Shown here one piece after another: positions 4,553 through 6,711 of a stretch of DNA of 6,711 nt (the stretch's first letter is position 1; each line of letters opens with the position of its first letter). Below the pieces are notes generated by a model. It worked only from the letters and a program-made list of their open reading frames with translations, was not told the DNA's origin and did no database searches. The stretch covers positions 1-6,711 of the forward strand of contig DAOUVG010000087.1 of the NCBI GenBank assembly GCA_030667735.1. Reading direction: 5' to 3'. Origin of the DNA: Dehalococcoidales bacterium. Lineage in GTDB: Bacteria; Chloroflexota; Dehalococcoidia; Dehalococcoidales; Fen-1064. The translations under genes were made by a program, and so were the position numbers.

Positions 4553-6145
4553 CTACCGGCTCTCGGCCACGTGCTTCACCAGCCAGTACTCCAGGCTGTC
4601 GGCCAGTGCCAGCCAGCTGGCTTCGATGATGTTGACGGAACTACCCACCGTTCGCCAGTCGTCGGTGCCGTCACTGGACTCAATGAGGACGCGTACCTGC
4701 GACTCGGTACCGATGCTCTCTTCGAGGATGCGGACCTTGTAGTCGACCAGCTTGACCGCGGAGAGGGCGGGGTAGAACTGGACCAGGGCCTTGCGCAGCG
4801 CCTGGTCCAGGGCATTGACCGGGCCGTTACCTTCGGCAACGGTATGCATGATGTCAGGGCCGACCCTCACTTTTACCATCGCCTCGGCAAGCGTCTCCTC
4901 AGGGCCTTCCCCGGTGGGTGTGCGTCGCCTCTTCTCCACGAGCACCATGAAGTCCACCAGCTCAAACGGCGGCCGGTAGTCGGGCCGGGCGCGATGTACC
5001 AGCAGCTCAAAGGAGGCCTCGGCGTTGTCGTACTGAAAGCCGCGGCTCTCCAGCAGCTTGACCTGTTCCAGCAGCTTCTTTGCCTCGGCACCCTGGAGTG
5101 GCATGTCCAGCCCGAGCTCCCTTGCTTTATAGATGATGTTGCCCTTGCCGGATAGCTCGGAAACAACCACCCTCAAACGGTTCCCGACCAGGGAAGGGTC
5201 AATATGCTGGTAAGCGTCCGCCCACTTGGTGACACCGGAAACGTGAATCCCGCCTTTGTGACTGAAGGCGCTGAGACCGACATACGGCAGGGAAGCATCC
5301 GGCATGAGATTGGCAGCCTCACTGACAAGGTGAGAGACCTCGGTCAGACGGGCCAACTGGGTATCGGTGACGCAGTCAACGCCCATCTTGAGCTTGAGGG
5401 TAGGGATGATGGTGCAGAGATTGGCGTTTCCGCAGCGCTCGCCGTAGCCATTGATAGTACCCTGGACATGGGTTGCCCCGGCTTTGACTGCCGCCAGGGT
5501 GTTGGCCATCGCCAGCCCGCCATCATTATGGGTGTGGATACCTGTTTCTATATTTATTGATTTCACCGAGGCTTCTACCGCCCGCGCTATCTCTTCGGGT
5601 AGAGCACCGCCATTGGTATCACAGAGCACCAGGCAGCTTGCCCCGGCCTCGGCGGCCACCGACAGACAACGGAGGGCATAGTCCGGGTCACTCTTGAAGC
5701 CATCAAAGAAGTGCTCGGCGTCAAAGAAGATGCTCAAACCCCGTTCCTTGAGGTACTGTATTGACTCGGCAATCATGCTCAGGTTCTCCTCAAGGCTGGT
5801 TTCCAGCACCTGGGTAACCTGCCGGTCTGAGCACTTGCCGACGATTGTGGCTATCTCTGCCCCTGATTCTGTCAGGGCAATGAGGTTACCATCCGTCTCA
5901 GCCCGCGTTTTCGGCCGCCGGGTGCTCCCGAAGACGGCAATCCGGGCAGTGGACAGCTTCAGGCCCTTTGCCTTCTCGAAGAACTCGGCGTCCTTGGGGT
6001 TGGAGCCGGGCCAGCCGCCCTCGATGTAGTGAATGCCAAGCTCGTCAAGCTTCCGGGCAATCCGGAGCTTGTCGACGACCGAGAAGGAGACGCCCTCCTT
6101 CTGCGAGCCGTCCCGGAGTGTTGTGTCATAGAGTTTAAGTGACAA
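4553..6145 (-). CDS. cimA: (R)-citramalate synthase
   Basis: The enzyme condenses pyruvate and acetyl-CoA to (R)-citramalate, the first step of the threonine-independent route to 2-oxobutyrate and isoleucine. It is cytoplasmic and usually feedback-controlled by isoleucine. The 530-residue length and sequence fit the long citramalate synthase family (TIGR00977 type) within the alpha-isopropylmalate/homocitrate synthase superfamily. The catalytic TIM barrel shows YDTTLRDGSQKEGVSF (6-21), FFDAEHFFDG (140-149), CDTNGG (175-180), the metal-binding HTHNDGG (204-210) and GTINGYGERCGNANL (229-243). SAFSHKGGIHVSG (292-304) follows the barrel, and about 385-525 form the LeuA-type regulatory domain. The start is TTG at 6143-6145. 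An AGGAGGG ribosome site (6152-6158) lies 6 bases upstream, inside the end of leuB, and only 3 bases separate the leuB stop from this start, so the two genes are translationally linked. LeuA or homocitrate synthase are less likely given the length and the leuB context. Confidence 0.93.
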   Translation of the reverse strand: MSLKLYDTTLRDGSQKEGVSFSVVDKLRIARKLDELGIHYIEGGWPGSNPKDAEFFEKAKGLKLSTARIAVFGSTRRPKTRAETDGNLIALTESGAEIATIVGKCSDRQVTQVLETSLEENLSMIAESIQYLKERGLSIFFDAEHFFDGFKSDPDYALRCLSVAAEAGASCLVLCDTNGGALPEEIARAVEASVKSINIETGIHTHNDGGLAMANTLAAVKAGATHVQGTINGYGERCGNANLCTIIPTLKLKMGVDCVTDTQLARLTEVSHLVSEAANLMPDASLPYVGLSAFSHKGGIHVSGVTKWADAYQHIDPSLVGNRLRVVVSELSGKGNIIYKARELGLDMPLQGAEAKKLLEQVKLLESRGFQYDNAEASFELLVHRARPDYRPPFELVDFMVLVEKRRRTPTGEGPEETLAEAMVKVRVGPDIMHTVAEGNGPVNALDQALRKALVQFYPALSAVKLVDYKVRILEESIGTESQVRVLIESSDGTDDWRTVGSSVNIIEASWLALADSLEYWLVKHVAESR

Positions 6146-6148
6146 ACC

Positions 6149-6711
6149 CTACCCTCCTATCCTCTCCGCAATCCGGCTGCCCATCTCACTGGTGCCCACC
6201 TTTGTCTGGCCTTCGCTGACAATATCATAGGTGCGGTAGCCTGCCTCCAGCACGCGGTCGACTGCCTTCTCGACTGCTCCGGCTTCTTCCGGCAGTCCGA
6301 AGGAATAGCGCAGCATCATCGCCACGCTGAGAATCAGGGCACAGGGATTGGCCATGTCGAGTCCGGCGCGACGGGGGGCGCTGCCGTGAATCGGCTCATA
6401 CATACCGTATATCCTGACTCCGTCCTGGGGTACACCGGCCAGGCTGGCTGAGGGCAGCATTCCCATTGAGCCGGCCAGCATCGAAGCCTCGTCGGTGAGG
6501 ATATCACCGAAGGTATTTTCCGTAACCAGGACGTCCAGGTAGCCGGGGTTCTGGATGAGGCGCATGGCGCAGGCATCCACCAGCATGTGCTCCAACTCGA
6601 TGTCCGGGTATCCTTCCGCCACCTCTTCGGTCACCTGTCTCCACAGGCGGGACGATTCCAGCACGTTAGCCTTGTCCACCGATATCAGGCGTTTGCCGCG
6701 GGACCTCGCCA
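6149..6711 (-). CDS. leuB: 3-isopropylmalate dehydrogenase, C-terminal part (cut by window edge)
   Basis: LeuB oxidises and decarboxylates (2R,3S)-3-isopropylmalate with NAD+ to 2-oxoisocaproate in leucine synthesis. In the citramalate route the same enzyme can act on 3-methylmalate. The visible 186 residues are the C-terminal half of a protein that is normally about 360. The frame is open to the right edge, so the GTG at 6677-6679 is an internal Val (in VDKANVLE), not the start. Fragment residues Lys13 (VDKAN), Asp45 (MLVDA), Asp69 and Asp73 (FGDILTD) correspond to the catalytic Lys and metal-binding Asp residues of the family. YEPIHGSAP (104-112) and the following LDMANP segment are the NAD-binding region. 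It ends 3 bases before cimA. This leuB-cimA order is as I recall it at the end of the Dehalococcoides ilv/leu cluster, which suggests that leuC and leuD lie just beyond the window. Confidence 0.95.
   Translation of the reverse strand, partial: ARSRGKRLISVDKANVLESSRLWRQVTEEVAEGYPDIELEHMLVDACAMRLIQNPGYLDVLVTENTFGDILTDEASMLAGSMGMLPSASLAGVPQDGVRIYGMYEPIHGSAPRRAGLDMANPCALILSVAMMLRYSFGLPEEAGAVEKAVDRVLEAGYRTYDIVSEGQTKVGTSEMGSRIAERIGG

Noticed and set aside
4523..5155. 210-codon plus-strand frame opposite cimA
   Set aside because: Antisense of the conserved citramalate synthase regulatory domain, with no independent signature.
6677..6679. GTG as the start of leuB
   Set aside because: The frame is open beyond it to the window edge and it encodes the Val of the conserved VDKAN motif; the gene is simply cut by the window.

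Overview
The window reads as a chromosomal segment of a GC-rich bacterium, most likely Chloroflexota (Dehalococcoidia-like). That placement is an inference. It rests on a leuB-cimA arrangement like the end of the Dehalococcoides branched-chain amino acid operon, on an archease-rtcB pair, and on a GerW/YtfJ-type gene with a DUF2953 partner and no other sporulation gene in view. No marker gene settles the taxonomy.

Layout. Positions 1-143 are non-coding and hold the first copy of a degenerate direct repeat. A YajQ-family gene follows on the minus strand (144-635), clearly more AT-rich than the rest, with a second repeat copy at 726-835 on its promoter side. Positions 636-1184 contain no convincing gene. 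They hold the yajQ promoter, the second repeat, a GC-rich block able to form two mutually exclusive hairpins, and a probable promoter for the next operon.

From 1185 to 4278 five plus-strand genes are tightly packed: archease, the RNA ligase rtcB, a GerW/YtfJ-like protein, a DUF2953 membrane protein, and a small protein that looks like a shortened GerW homologue. Archease activates RtcB, so the first two form an RNA-ligation module. However, rtcB carries a frameshift at about 2711-2718 that separates the GMP-accepting histidine from the rest of the enzyme. The lesion looks like exact loss of one copy of an 8-bp tandem repeat. Restoring 8 bases gives a 484-residue protein whose active-site residues keep a constant spacing relative to Pyrococcus RtcB.

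From 4286 to the right edge everything is on the minus strand: leuB (cut by the window edge), then cimA (citramalate synthase), then a 53-residue membrane protein. LeuB and CimA belong to leucine and isoleucine synthesis, CimA giving the threonine-independent route to 2-oxobutyrate. The small membrane gene appears to have its own good sigma-70-type promoter, with a perfect 9-bp inverted repeat across the predicted start of transcription.

Most worth a second look: the 8-bp contraction in rtcB, the repeat-flanked AT-rich yajQ unit, the GerW-like duplication around DUF2953, and the operator-like inverted repeat before the unannotated small membrane gene.
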